From Oopsacas minuta (taxonomy: Eukaryota; Porifera; Hexactinellida; Lyssacinosida; Leucopsacidae): 64,000 bases of DNA. Below the pieces are notes generated by a model. The model did no database searches and had not been told where the DNA came from. It was given only the letters and a program-made list of their open reading frames with translations. Each line of letters begins with the position of its first letter. The stretch's first letter is position 1. The stretch lies in the NCBI GenBank assembly GCA_024704765.1, contig JAKMXF010000324.1, positions 62,001 to 126,000 of the forward strand, in the 5' to 3' direction. Positions 55,601-64,000 of this stretch are shown here, one piece after another. The translations under genes and the position numbers were made by a program.

Positions 55601-56894
55601 ATGCTATTGGAATTTATGGAGAATGTGTAATTGTTGTTCACATGGATTAGAGATTTCTAATGATTTAGTAAATTCTAATAATATTGATTTGAAAGAAATA
55701 TGATTCTGTCGCGAGGGTCAATTTTTAAGAATTTGGGACAAAACTGGATATGGTGCTTGAATATTGCCCATCTTCAATGATCGCTTCCCTCCTCTGAGGG
55801 GTGTAGCCAAATACCAACGAGGTAACCATGGAAACTGGGACATAACACGTCACAGAAGCACATTAGGGAGTTGGTGAATATATTCATGTATTGGAGAAAG
55901 ACAAATTGAAAAATCTTGAAAGGAATTGAGAAGTTTGTAAGCAAATATGTAAGCAAATATGTAAGAGACACCACAAGAGCTTAACTTCTATTAAGCTGAT
56001 GTCTGCAATAATTATTTGCATCAAAAACAGTTCTCGAATTGTTAATGAGAAATCTCAGCTTAGATAACCAAATTCTAATACTTGATAATAATGTGACTTA
56101 TACAAGTCTAAAGGTGTTAAAATCTCATATTTTGTTACATGTGTATAGTGTGAAGTAGTAACGTCAAAAATTGAAGAAAGACAAAATGAAGAATCTTGAA
56201 AGGATTAGCAAATATTAAAAGTCACTACAAGAAATATTTGTGTAACCATGGCAACATCTGTATTATGACCATTGTAATTATTTCCAAATTGTCACGTTAG
56301 AAAGCATAAAAACATATTGTTTGTATTACACAGTGTTAGTTTCAGATTGTTTGAACTTTGTGCGAAGGAAAATTTGTTGTTTATTAGAGAGAATGTAAGT
56401 TCATATTACAAACTTGTTTAGTAAACAAATATTACTTATTATTATATCACAAAAGTATACAATAGATATTATCAATAAAATATTAGTTCAACTTTATAAC
56501 AATTGTCTAATTATTGTTAACAAATAGATTGTTAAGAGGTTACTTAATATTGAAATTTGTACTTTCATACTTTGGTCATTTTAGCGACACTTATGATTGA
56601 TTGGGTCCTGGTCAAAGGCTCGGCCAAATACCAACGTGGTAACCATGGAAACTGGGACTTAACACCTCACAGAAGCACGTTAGGGACTTGGTGAATAGAT
56701 TCATGGTATACCCCCATCCTAAAGGGTGCTAAAATATGAATAATCGCCCCGTTGGCAAGTATACATCGATAAAACAAACACAAACAAGTTCAAGATAAAT
56801 AACAACAGATTCCGCGTGCATATAGAAAGAACAATAATAAATAAGTATCTGTAAGTGACAAGTGTACACCAAAATGTATGTGCACCCATGGGTA

Positions 56895-57054
56895 TCAATT
56901 TAATCCTCCGAATACACCCCTTTGGGCTTGACAGTTTCTTTTTATTCCTTTGACTTTCTGGTGGGCCAATTCACGGGCAACAACATCTCGTTTATATAAT
57001 ATCCAAGATATTTGCTGGTTGTAATTTCTGATGAGCTGTTCTTCTCCTGGATAC
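56895..57054 (-). CDS. Orphan 3' terminal exon of an unidentified minus-strand gene
   Basis: After a clear acceptor (CTACCCATTAG) there is a 52-codon frame to a stop: YPGEEQLIRNYNQQISWILY, then RDVVARELAHQKVKGIKRN, ending QRGVFGGLN. Composition and acceptor suggest a real exon entered in phase 2. A donor-like GTAAGT lies 60 bp upstream (about 57117), but the frame before it has no ATG within reach, so the rest of the gene is not found. The next gene upstream on the other strand starts at 57306, leaving little room unless the intron spans it. Confidence 0.4.
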
Positions 57055-57305
57055 CTAATGGGTAGAATAGAATGTGATACTAATAATAGAATTTGAGTAG
57101 TAATTAACAAACCACTTACCAATTAATATATGCATTAGTTGTTAGTATTAATAAGAAAAACAAATTCAATTTGTTTATTTGTTTACATTAAACCATAATT
57201 ATTGAAATATGTTATATGTGTGAACTGCCAAACGCAAGTCAATAGGACCAAAGCCATTCCTCTATAAGTTATACTCATATTATCACACCTTTTCTCGCAT
57301 TCCTG

Positions 57306-60085
57306 ATGGTTAGTGCCGTTGCCAGATACTGTCTCTACATTCTATTATACATACCTCTTGAATTGGTATATATTATTCTATTCGTAAACATGTTTATTTA
57401 CCATCTCATTGTTTACATTATTGATATATACTATTACGTCAGTCAGAGGGAAGCAAGACTTCAAGGTAAACAATTTTTATATTAGTAAACAAAAACAAAT
57501 GTAGTGTAGACTCAGGGATAAGTAGGGGCTGTCCCTGTACAAGTACCAACCGTGAGTCTAAAATTAGAACAGAGCCAATATGTTACCGTGCAAAAGGTGT
57601 CATCCATGAGAGTCCATACACCACAACAAGTGACCAGCATTTGTAGCAATAACTTGTATCAAGAAACTGTAAAAATTGGTCTAATTATGGAAACTATTAT
57701 CACTACTCGTCAATTTTGTAATAGGCCTGTTATAACCAGCATATAGAGAGTAATAGGTTGGCCGTCTATGAGAGTCCCTACAAGAAATAGCACTTCCCCA
57801 GAAATTCTAGGATAAACGTAACGGCCTCTTTAGCTAGGATAATAAGCATACTTGCCAACTTGAGTGAAAGGAAACGCGGGACATCGCGGGACGTAGCATA
57901 TTTGTATTAGACTGTGACTACAAAAAGTGGGACAAATAAGATTTTTAGCAAGTTTTGGCGGGACATTACCCTTAACACATTTCCGAAATGCGGGACAGTT
58001 GGTAACTGAGTATAGTTAATATTTCTACACCCTCTAGGTCTGCCATATTCAAAGGTTGTTAATTATCAAGAGAAGTTGTTCTACTGGTTAGAATCTGAGA
58101 ATAATCACAGTTATAATACTCTTATCAGTAAGTTAGGCAAGAAAATAAAATTTGAAGATTGGAAGAATACATTTAATGAAAGAATATTGAATGGAATTGA
58201 TAAAAACGGCGAAGCACTTTTCCCAAAATTCAGACAGGTAATTGTCTCCATTATCCTCCAGTATTGATCTACGAAAAACATACAGCCATCTCCCGTTTAT
58301 ATCAAACACGGATATATCAAATTGCCTGCTAATATCTAAGCTCAAGGGACCGTGATAATTACTTTGATATAACCGATGGAACATATGTTACTTTGACGGT
58401 TTGGGACCATATTTGTATACTTTAAGACTGCGATATGAGCGGGTATTTCTATATATCCGTGTTTGATATAACTGGAGTTGACTGTAATATCGTCTTTGTA
58501 TTTATCCAAAGGGTATAGGTCAAGAAATCAGTGATAAATTGTAATCTCATGCCTCAAAATGTGCTGGCCTTTCAAAAACACAGATTTTGATTGTAAATAC
58601 ATGTAACTCCAATTATATCAAACACGGATATATAGAAATACCCGCTCATATCGCAGTCTTAAAGTATACAAATATGGTCCCAAACCGTCAAAGTAACATA
58701 TGTTCCATCGATTATATCAAAGTAATTATCGCTGTCCCTTGAGCTTAGATGTAACGGGAGTTGACAATATAACACACTAGGTGATACAGAGTGGTTTGGT
58801 GTTCGATACTTGGGGATATGAAGGCGAAATTAATATAGAAAATCACTCAAGAGAGATAGAACTTAATCTCAGTAGAGATGGTGCAATAGAAGAATACTTG
58901 GGGCAGCTAGAGAGTGTGCCCTTACCAACCAAAAGACCAGAATGGCATTTATACTTCGTGAGTGATCCTAATATTGAAGATTATTGCTACATTATATGGA
59001 GGTAAGTTTTAACTGAGAATAAAATGATAGACAACTTTGACCAGCTGGATCATATTAAATATACCCAAAAAGGTGTGAAAATCGTGACTAGTGGCGCGTG
59101 TCATATGTCAAAACCACTTGTTTACACACGTTGACACCTTCCCCATAGACTGAAATGCAAATTATAAAGGCTTATACAAAAATCTACTTATAGACTCAAT
59201 CATTCTCTCGCTGATGGAATATCAACTTGGAAAGTATTTCTAAAAACCTGTGATGTTAGCCACAAAGATGAATTAGAACCCAACCGACTGGCGGCACTTC
59301 AAGTACCTTACTGGCGGCGGACTTTAGCAAAAATACAGACATTCTTTGCTTTGCCAGTTCTGGCAATTGATATTCGTCTCTTCATCGCTGAATCAGATAG
59401 AAAATACACAAATAGTACCACAGGTGTCAAAAAAATAGCATGGACGAATAAACTTGATTTCGAGAAAATACGTTTAGTAAAAAAGAAAACAAAAACTACT
59501 GTAAATGATGTACTCATGTCCTTAGTTACCGAATCGTTAAGGAGGTATTTCACAATTCACCCACACGGAGACATTATAAAAAGCAAAATCATTTTTGGCT
59601 CAGGAATGGCAATAGAAGGAACCATGGATAACGACGTACTAACTAATAACGTGTTGGGCATATGTATTCGGTTCCCAGCACACATTGAAGGGGTCTTCGA
59701 GCAATTGAAGGTTATACATAGAAATATGAATATTATGAAGTTTGGTCTTTGGCCGTGGTTTTTCAGCATGACCCTCAACTCGATGCTCGCATTACCAATT
59801 CCTAGTTCAGTGAAAATGAATCAAATAAAAATATTAACAGTCTTAGGGGTATACTCAAATGTCCCTGGTCCAACTTCAATTTTACAGCACAACGGTGTGT
59901 CTTATGAAGAATTGTATGGAGTAGTCATGACGTCATGGGATCAGTCTATGAGTTTGGTATTTTCTAGTTATAGAGGCAGTATGCACCTAGCTGTTAAAAT
60001 TGATACAATATTGATGGAAGATCCGAATGAATTCGTTAATATGATTCCTCAGGTGTTAGAAGATATGTATAAGGAATTGTGTTAG
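57306..60085 (+). CDS. WS/DGAT-like acyltransferase 1 (wax ester synthase / diacylglycerol acyltransferase family), 4 exons
   Basis: Exons 57306-57465, 58038-58237, 58781-59001 and 59194-60085 give 490 residues. Exon 1 encodes a membrane-anchor helix pair and SQREARL. The catalytic motif HHxxxDG appears as NHSLADG at the start of exon 4, keeping the second (catalytic) His. Downstream are the family ND motif (KTTVNDVLMSLV) and the C-terminal YSNVPGP motif. The family, first known from Acinetobacter, joins acyl-CoA to fatty alcohols or diacylglycerol to make wax esters or triacylglycerol, and animal members occur in several invertebrates. A close tandem paralogue follows 417 bp downstream with the same exon phases and sizes. 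MITEs of families B and A fill introns 1 and 2, ending 24 and 9 bp before their acceptors. Substrate specificity is unknown. Confidence 0.85.
57849..58013. mobile_element. MITE family B copy
   Basis: Begins tacttgccaacttgagtgaa; interior acgcgggacatcgcgggac and ttttggcgggacattaccct. The right end is degenerate. Ends 24 bp before exon 2 of acyltransferase 1. Confidence 0.7.
58274..58484. mobile_element. Long family A MITE
   Basis: 211 bp, the most complete copy: ends acagccatctcccgtttata and ataactggagttgactgta, long inverted repeats including aacacggatatat and its complement. Begins 36 bp after the donor of acyltransferase 1 exon 2. Confidence 0.85.
58606..58771. mobile_element. Second family A MITE in the same intron
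   Basis: taactccaattatatcaaac ... gtaacgggagttgacaata; opposite orientation to the copy at 58274. It ends 9 bp before the exon 3 boundary of acyltransferase 1. Confidence 0.8.
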
Positions 60086-60502
60086 TGTTTGTTTGTTGTT
60101 TATTAAATAAAGAGTTCTACGATATTTCAGATGTACAGTGTATGCCGAATATAAGCACCACGGTTTTCATATATTCCTGTAAATGTATCTGGTTATAAGA
60201 ACCTGTATCGCTACTCCCAAGGGTGTTCTTATAACCAGCATACACTGTATTTACAACATCATTCATAAACTAGACAAGAGGTTTCCAACCTGGGGTCCAA
60301 GTTCCATATGGACCCCTGATGGTCCACGGAGGACAGCAGGGGGGCCACAGGATTTGGTCCAGTCTATGGGAGGGTGTGAACTAGACCAAGGATAATAGCA
60401 CTTTCAAATATTTCTGTCACATAATTCTGCAAAATAGGCTTTCATTTTGAGATATAAAAACTACAACAAATTTGAAACTGAAAAAAACTGTAGTTTGTTA
60501 AA
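60086..60502. other. Spacer between tandem acyltransferase genes
   Basis: Contains a complete family D MITE (60134-60249) and a hAT-like family C fragment (about 60276-60395), leaving about 100 bp directly before the second gene's ATG for its promoter. Confidence 0.6.
60134..60249. mobile_element. MITE family D copy with clear TIRs
   Basis: acagtgtatgccgaatataa ... ttataaccagcatacactgt is an almost perfect inverted repeat pair with TA borders. Confidence 0.8.
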
Positions 60503-63072
60503 ATGAATATTGTGTTGTTATACGGTATTTATGTATTGTTATACATACCAATTGAGGTTGTTTTTCTAGTTTTACTACTCAACTTCTTAATATACAATAT
60601 TATCGTTTTTGCCATTAATAAATATTATTTTTTCAGTCAAAAAGAAGCAAGACTAAATGGTGAGTTATTATTCCAATTTTGCTGTTGTTTTTTGGGTCTT
60701 TGCCCCTGAGTGGATTCTGGGGGTGCAGACCTCCCTGTTCGGAACCGCACCACGACCCCCGGAAGCACACCGACATCGTGCCATGGGCAAGGGGGCCACA
60801 TACCCAAAAATCTTTGAGATCGTTACTCTCATTCAGGGCACCACAGTTAAAAGAATAATAGTACACGCCCTCAAAATTGTTTCCGATGTGGGACGTCTCA
60901 TCTGAGTTCGACGGTACACTGTACCCCGGCGCCCCTGGTACCCCGTTGGCAAGGTTACACTTAATATATTCAAACAATTTAGCTTCTCCATACAGTAAAG
61001 TAGTGAATTATCAAGACAACTTCTTTAATTGGATTGAAACACCTTTGAATTTAAGCTATAATTGTATGACAGTGAAAATGAAAGGCCGATTCAATGTGGA
61101 GAACTTTAAAACTGATCTTTCGGATAAGATATTTAGTGGATTTGATGAAAATAACGAAGCACTATTCCCAAAGTTCAGACAGGTACATATAGTAGAGATT
61201 TTATTAACACCTACAGCGCTATTAATTGTGAAAAATGGCAACTTGGGTGAAAATGGAGTTTTTTTGGTGGGAATTTTCGAAACATTTTGCCGGGGACATG
61301 ACAGCATACTTACTTGCCAACTTGAGTTATAAAAAAAGGCAGGCGGGATATTAGGAAATATGGCGGGATGTAGCATCTTTGCATTAGTTTTGCCAACAAA
61401 AGTGTGGGATTTTTCCGCTTTTTGGCAAGTTTCGGCGGGACACTGTTCTCAACACATGTAGAAATAGGCGGGAAATCCCGTCAAATTCTATACAATTGAC
61501 AAGTATACACAAATTACAATTACAAGCACTAGGTAATAAAGAAAGGAATTTTATTCTCTACTTGGGAGTACACAGGAGAATTTAACGTTGAAGATCACGT
61601 GAAGGAGCAATCTTTAGACTTCAGCGTACAGGGTAGTGTCGAAAATTTTATTTGTGAGATCAGCAAATATGAAATTAATAAGGACAAACCTCAATGGGCA
61701 ATATATCTCATTACAGACCCGAAGGTTCAAGATGTATCATATTTAGCATGGAGGTTAGGATTACAGTCAACTGACGTTATTTCGAACAGGGAATACCCGC
61801 TCATATGGAAGTCTTGAATTGTACAACTATGGTCCCAAACCGTCAAAGTAACATATTTAATCGGTTTTATCTAAGTAATTATCGCGGTTGCTTGAGTTTC
61901 GTACTCTGGGGTCATATTTGAACCAATAAATAATTGCGATATGACAGGAATTCAAAATTTTATTTGAAAACAAGTATCGTGTCTGTAGGCTAAGGGGTGA
62001 CTGGGGCCAAAAAATCCAGAGCGTCCACATAATTCTTCTTGAAAAATAGGAAATTATGTACCAATTATAATTCATATAGTCGAAAATGGAAGAACTTTTG
62101 CCTGTTCCAGTATTTAATTGCAATTTTTGGCAGGTTTGTACATATGTTAACATATGCATATATTGTAGAGTACACCATTCCTTGGGTGATGGCTTTTCAA
62201 TGTGGAGAGTCATCTTCAAAATCTGTGATATTAATCTTAAAGATGAATTTGCCGGCAATAAATTGACAGTTTCCAGACTCACAACATTCCAACGAATAAT
62301 GGCGAATATGAAAACATTTCTTTCCATCCCAATGTATCTCACAGATCTTATTATATTCACTACGAAATATAACAGGAAATATACTGAAGGAATTACAAAC
62401 GAAAAGCGTATTGCTTGGAGCAATAAACTCGATTTCGAAAAGGTTCGCGATGTAAAAAGTAAAACGAAAACGACAGTAAATGATGTACTCATGACCTTAG
62501 TAACCGAATCAACCAGAAGGTATTTCACAAGCCGATCACGTAATGACATCATAGATAAAGAAGTTATTTACGGGATGGGAGTATCGCTAGACGCCGATAT
62601 TGACAATCTTCAACTTACAAACAATGATGCGGGGATATTAATATTAACCCCAACAATTATTGAAGGCCCTTTCAATCAACTAAAAATTATCAATCGAAAC
62701 ATGGCAAAAATGAAATATGAGCTCTGGCCATTCTTCTATAGTATGTGTTTATACTTCCTAATCACACTCCCTATTCCTGTCTCGCTTGTTAGAAAAATTA
62801 CAGGAGCAATGGCAATTGGGATTGGAAATTACAGTAATGTCCCTGGTCCGAATACTAAGCTAGTTTGGAATGGTGTAGTTGTTGATGAAGCATATGCAAT
62901 CGTGATGACGTCATGGAATCAGGTCTTGGCAATTGTGTTTTCAACTTATAAGGGCAAAATGTGTCTCGGAGTGAAGAGTGACTGTTGTATAATGGATAAA
63001 CCTGACGAATTGGTTGAAGAGATGATTCGAGTACTGGAAGAGATGTATCTTGAAGTTAATGGTAGTTCTTGA
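60503..63072 (+). CDS. WS/DGAT-like acyltransferase 2, 4 exons
   Basis: Exons 60503-60659, 60983-61182, 61533-61753 and 62169-63072 give 493 residues. Exons 2 and 3 are exactly the same length as in the upstream paralogue (200 and 221 nt) and all three intron phases agree, which shows tandem gene duplication. The catalytic motif is canonical here, HHSLGDG; the ND motif reads KTTVNDVLMTLV and the C-terminal motif YSNVPGP. The N-terminal hydrophobic anchor ends in SQKEARL as in the paralogue. Expected role: esterification of fatty acyl-CoA with a long-chain alcohol or diacylglycerol at the ER or lipid droplet. Intron 1 contains a GC-rich island with an open minus-strand frame, intron 2 a family B MITE and intron 3 a degenerate family A element. 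Confidence 0.87.
61311..61505. mobile_element. MITE family B copy
   Basis: tacttgccaacttgagttat ... acaattgacaagta; interior with ggcgggat and gcgggacactgttctcaaca. Ends 27 bp before exon 3 of acyltransferase 2. Confidence 0.7.
61764..61935. mobile_element. Degenerate family A MITE
   Basis: Starts tacagtcaactgacgttatt; interior actatggtcccaaaccgtca; right end near gatatgacaggaattca. Begins 11 bp after the exon 3 donor of acyltransferase 2. Confidence 0.65.
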
Positions 63073-63428
63073 ATGTGTTTTATTTGAAAATTAGTTAGAT
63101 TAAACTTTGTTTTATCGTTTTATTGTTTCTATTACATATCTTGATTTACTAGATTACTTATGCCATGATAGATAAAATTCAAAGTTCTGAAAGGCGAAAG
63201 CGAAAATGTGTTTGTCAACTAATATTCAAAAATAGCGGGGACGGATGCAGTCTCGCGGATTATTACACTTTTACAAATTTTGGCGGGACATTACCTTTAA
63301 TACAGATACCGAAAGAGCAAGAATTCCCGCCAAAAAATAGACATACGTAGTTTCCAAATGTGCAGAGACTATCTCTACCAAATAACAGTAACAAAAGTAG
63401 TTATACTATGGGATATAAGAATAAGAAT
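63073..63428. other. Convergent spacer before the NHL gene
   Basis: 3' flanks of two converging genes. A partial family B element (ggcgggacattacctttaa, about 63215-63340) is recognisable; nothing else is seen. Confidence 0.5.
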
Positions 63429-64000
63429 TCAATAAGGCTTAATAACGACAAATTTTTGCAGCATTGCATTATCCTTCCCATCGGTTACAAATAAACTTCC
63501 CGATTCATCAATCGCCAGGCCTGTTGGGTATAGAAAGTTCCCTGGGGCTGTACCCTCGTGTCCTATAGTATGCAAGAGTTTCCCCTCATTTGAGAACATT
63601 TTCAATCGATGTCCCTCCCGATCTGTGATGAAAATATTCACATGATGATCGAAACAAAACCGACGGCCTTCAGTCAGTGCAGTCTCTGGGATAATACATC
63701 TAAGTGGATCGCCGTTCAAGGTGAAAGACTGGAATGGATGATTCGTATTTGAGAATAAAATATACAGCTCTAGCTGTACAATACATATATGTTGAATACG
63801 TGTATGTTTTCGATGTTTCGTCTCATCAGATGTTCTAAGTTGGACGACTTTAATTTGCTTTAATTCTAAGTCAAAGACGTTCAGCATTAATTTCTCCGCG
63901 ACACCGATATACAAGGTTGGACCCACATAGTTGATAGCTAATCCAGAATATGTAGTTTGGCTACTGACAAGGTCAATAATCGCGATCGAACTTTTCGTTA
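63429..64000 (-). CDS. NHL-repeat protein, C-terminal part (cut by window edge)
   Basis: An open frame on the minus strand runs from the window edge to a stop at 63429 (about 190 residues visible). It is a six-bladed NHL-type beta-propeller end: one clear blade is FLYPTGLAIDESGSLFVTDG preceded by IGHEGTAPGNF, the classic G..G.f..P.giavd..g.iyVaD pattern, with a preceding blade at HHVNIFITDREGHRLKMF and weaker ones upstream. NHL propellers close TRIM-NHL ubiquitin ligases and related invertebrate proteins, where they bind RNA or protein. The N-terminal RING/B-box/coiled-coil, if any, is outside the window. The coiled-coil gene at 15177-16097 resembles a TRIM-type coil but is too far away to be part of this gene. 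Confidence 0.75.
   Translation of the reverse strand, partial: TKSSIAIIDLVSSQTTYSGLAINYVGPTLYIGVAEKLMLNVFDLELKQIKVVQLRTSDETKHRKHTRIQHICIVQLELYILFSNTNHPFQSFTLNGDPLRCIIPETALTEGRRFCFDHHVNIFITDREGHRLKMFSNEGKLLHTIGHEGTAPGNFLYPTGLAIDESGSLFVTDGKDNAMLQKFVVIKPY

Larger units (their letters stand above)
50059..56894. other. Gene-poor, repeat-rich intergenic region
   Basis: About 7 kb without a convincing gene. Contents: hAT-like fragments (about 50575-50690 and 53680-53735), an array of GGCGC-type motifs (51690-51880), a cluster of ATTGGTCA motifs (54859-54990), two copies of a roughly 90-bp segment (about 55800-55890 and 56625-56710), and two small + strand frames at 51460 and 52402 described separately. 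No rRNA or tRNA gene was recognised. Confidence 0.5.

Noticed and set aside
60657-60905. Plus-strand 82-codon frame extending past exon 1 of acyltransferase 2
   Set aside because: The paralogue and the GTGAGT donor place the exon end at 60659; this frame is intronic.

Overview
This 64 kb window is nuclear DNA of an AT-rich animal genome. Evidence: many short GT-AG introns of about 60-600 bp, genes packed on both strands, metazoan-only families (EHD, BLOC1S4, YTHDF, LRRK1-like, adhesion GPCR, kanadaptin) and many small inverted-repeat transposons. The compact genes, nested genes and MITEs fit an invertebrate such as a tunicate or another small-genome invertebrate, but nothing in the sequence fixes the phylum; treat that as a low-confidence inference.

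Layout. (1) 1-13 kb: the last exon of an EHD ATPase, then an eight-exon kanadaptin (SLC4A1AP) gene on the + strand. Two unrelated genes sit on the opposite strand inside its first two introns: a three-exon LRRK1-like ROCO protein whose GTPase and kinase motifs both look dead, and a pseudo-caspase with two caspase-like folds and a frame break. (2) 13-18.3 kb: four compact minus-strand genes: a seven-finger C2H2 protein, a coiled-coil protein ending in a coding 60-bp minisatellite, BLOC1S4, and a 2-oxoglutarate/Fe(II) hydroxylase. (3) 18.5-28 kb: DDX21-type nucleolar helicase (+), converging on an eight-exon YTHDF m6A reader (-). (4) 28.8-31.2 kb: intronless POT-family transporter and intronless mitochondrial glycine cleavage H protein. 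(5) 31.8-42.9 kb: a complete 28-exon adhesion GPCR (about 1495 aa) with seven lectin-like modules, six of them from duplication of a three-exon cassette; one intron carries an antisense first-exon fragment of a UBA6-like E1 enzyme. (6) 43-50 kb: S-formylglutathione hydrolase (-) divergent from a small LURAP1/FAM89-like adaptor (+). (7) 50-57 kb: gene-poor, repeat-rich DNA with an orphan 3' exon. (8) 57.3-63.1 kb: two tandem WS/DGAT-like acyltransferase genes with identical exon structure. (9) 63.4 kb to the end: an NHL-repeat protein (-), cut by the window edge.

The genes are mostly unrelated housekeeping and signalling functions, not a pathway cluster. The most unusual signals are the doubly degenerate LRRK1-like protein, the pseudo-caspase, the CTLD-cassette adhesion GPCR, and several MITE families that repeatedly lie 5-70 bp upstream of splice acceptors, in two cases making up most of a short intron. 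Exon coordinates were set by hand from splice consensus, reading phase and protein homology; all reported complete multi-exon models keep frame from start to stop.
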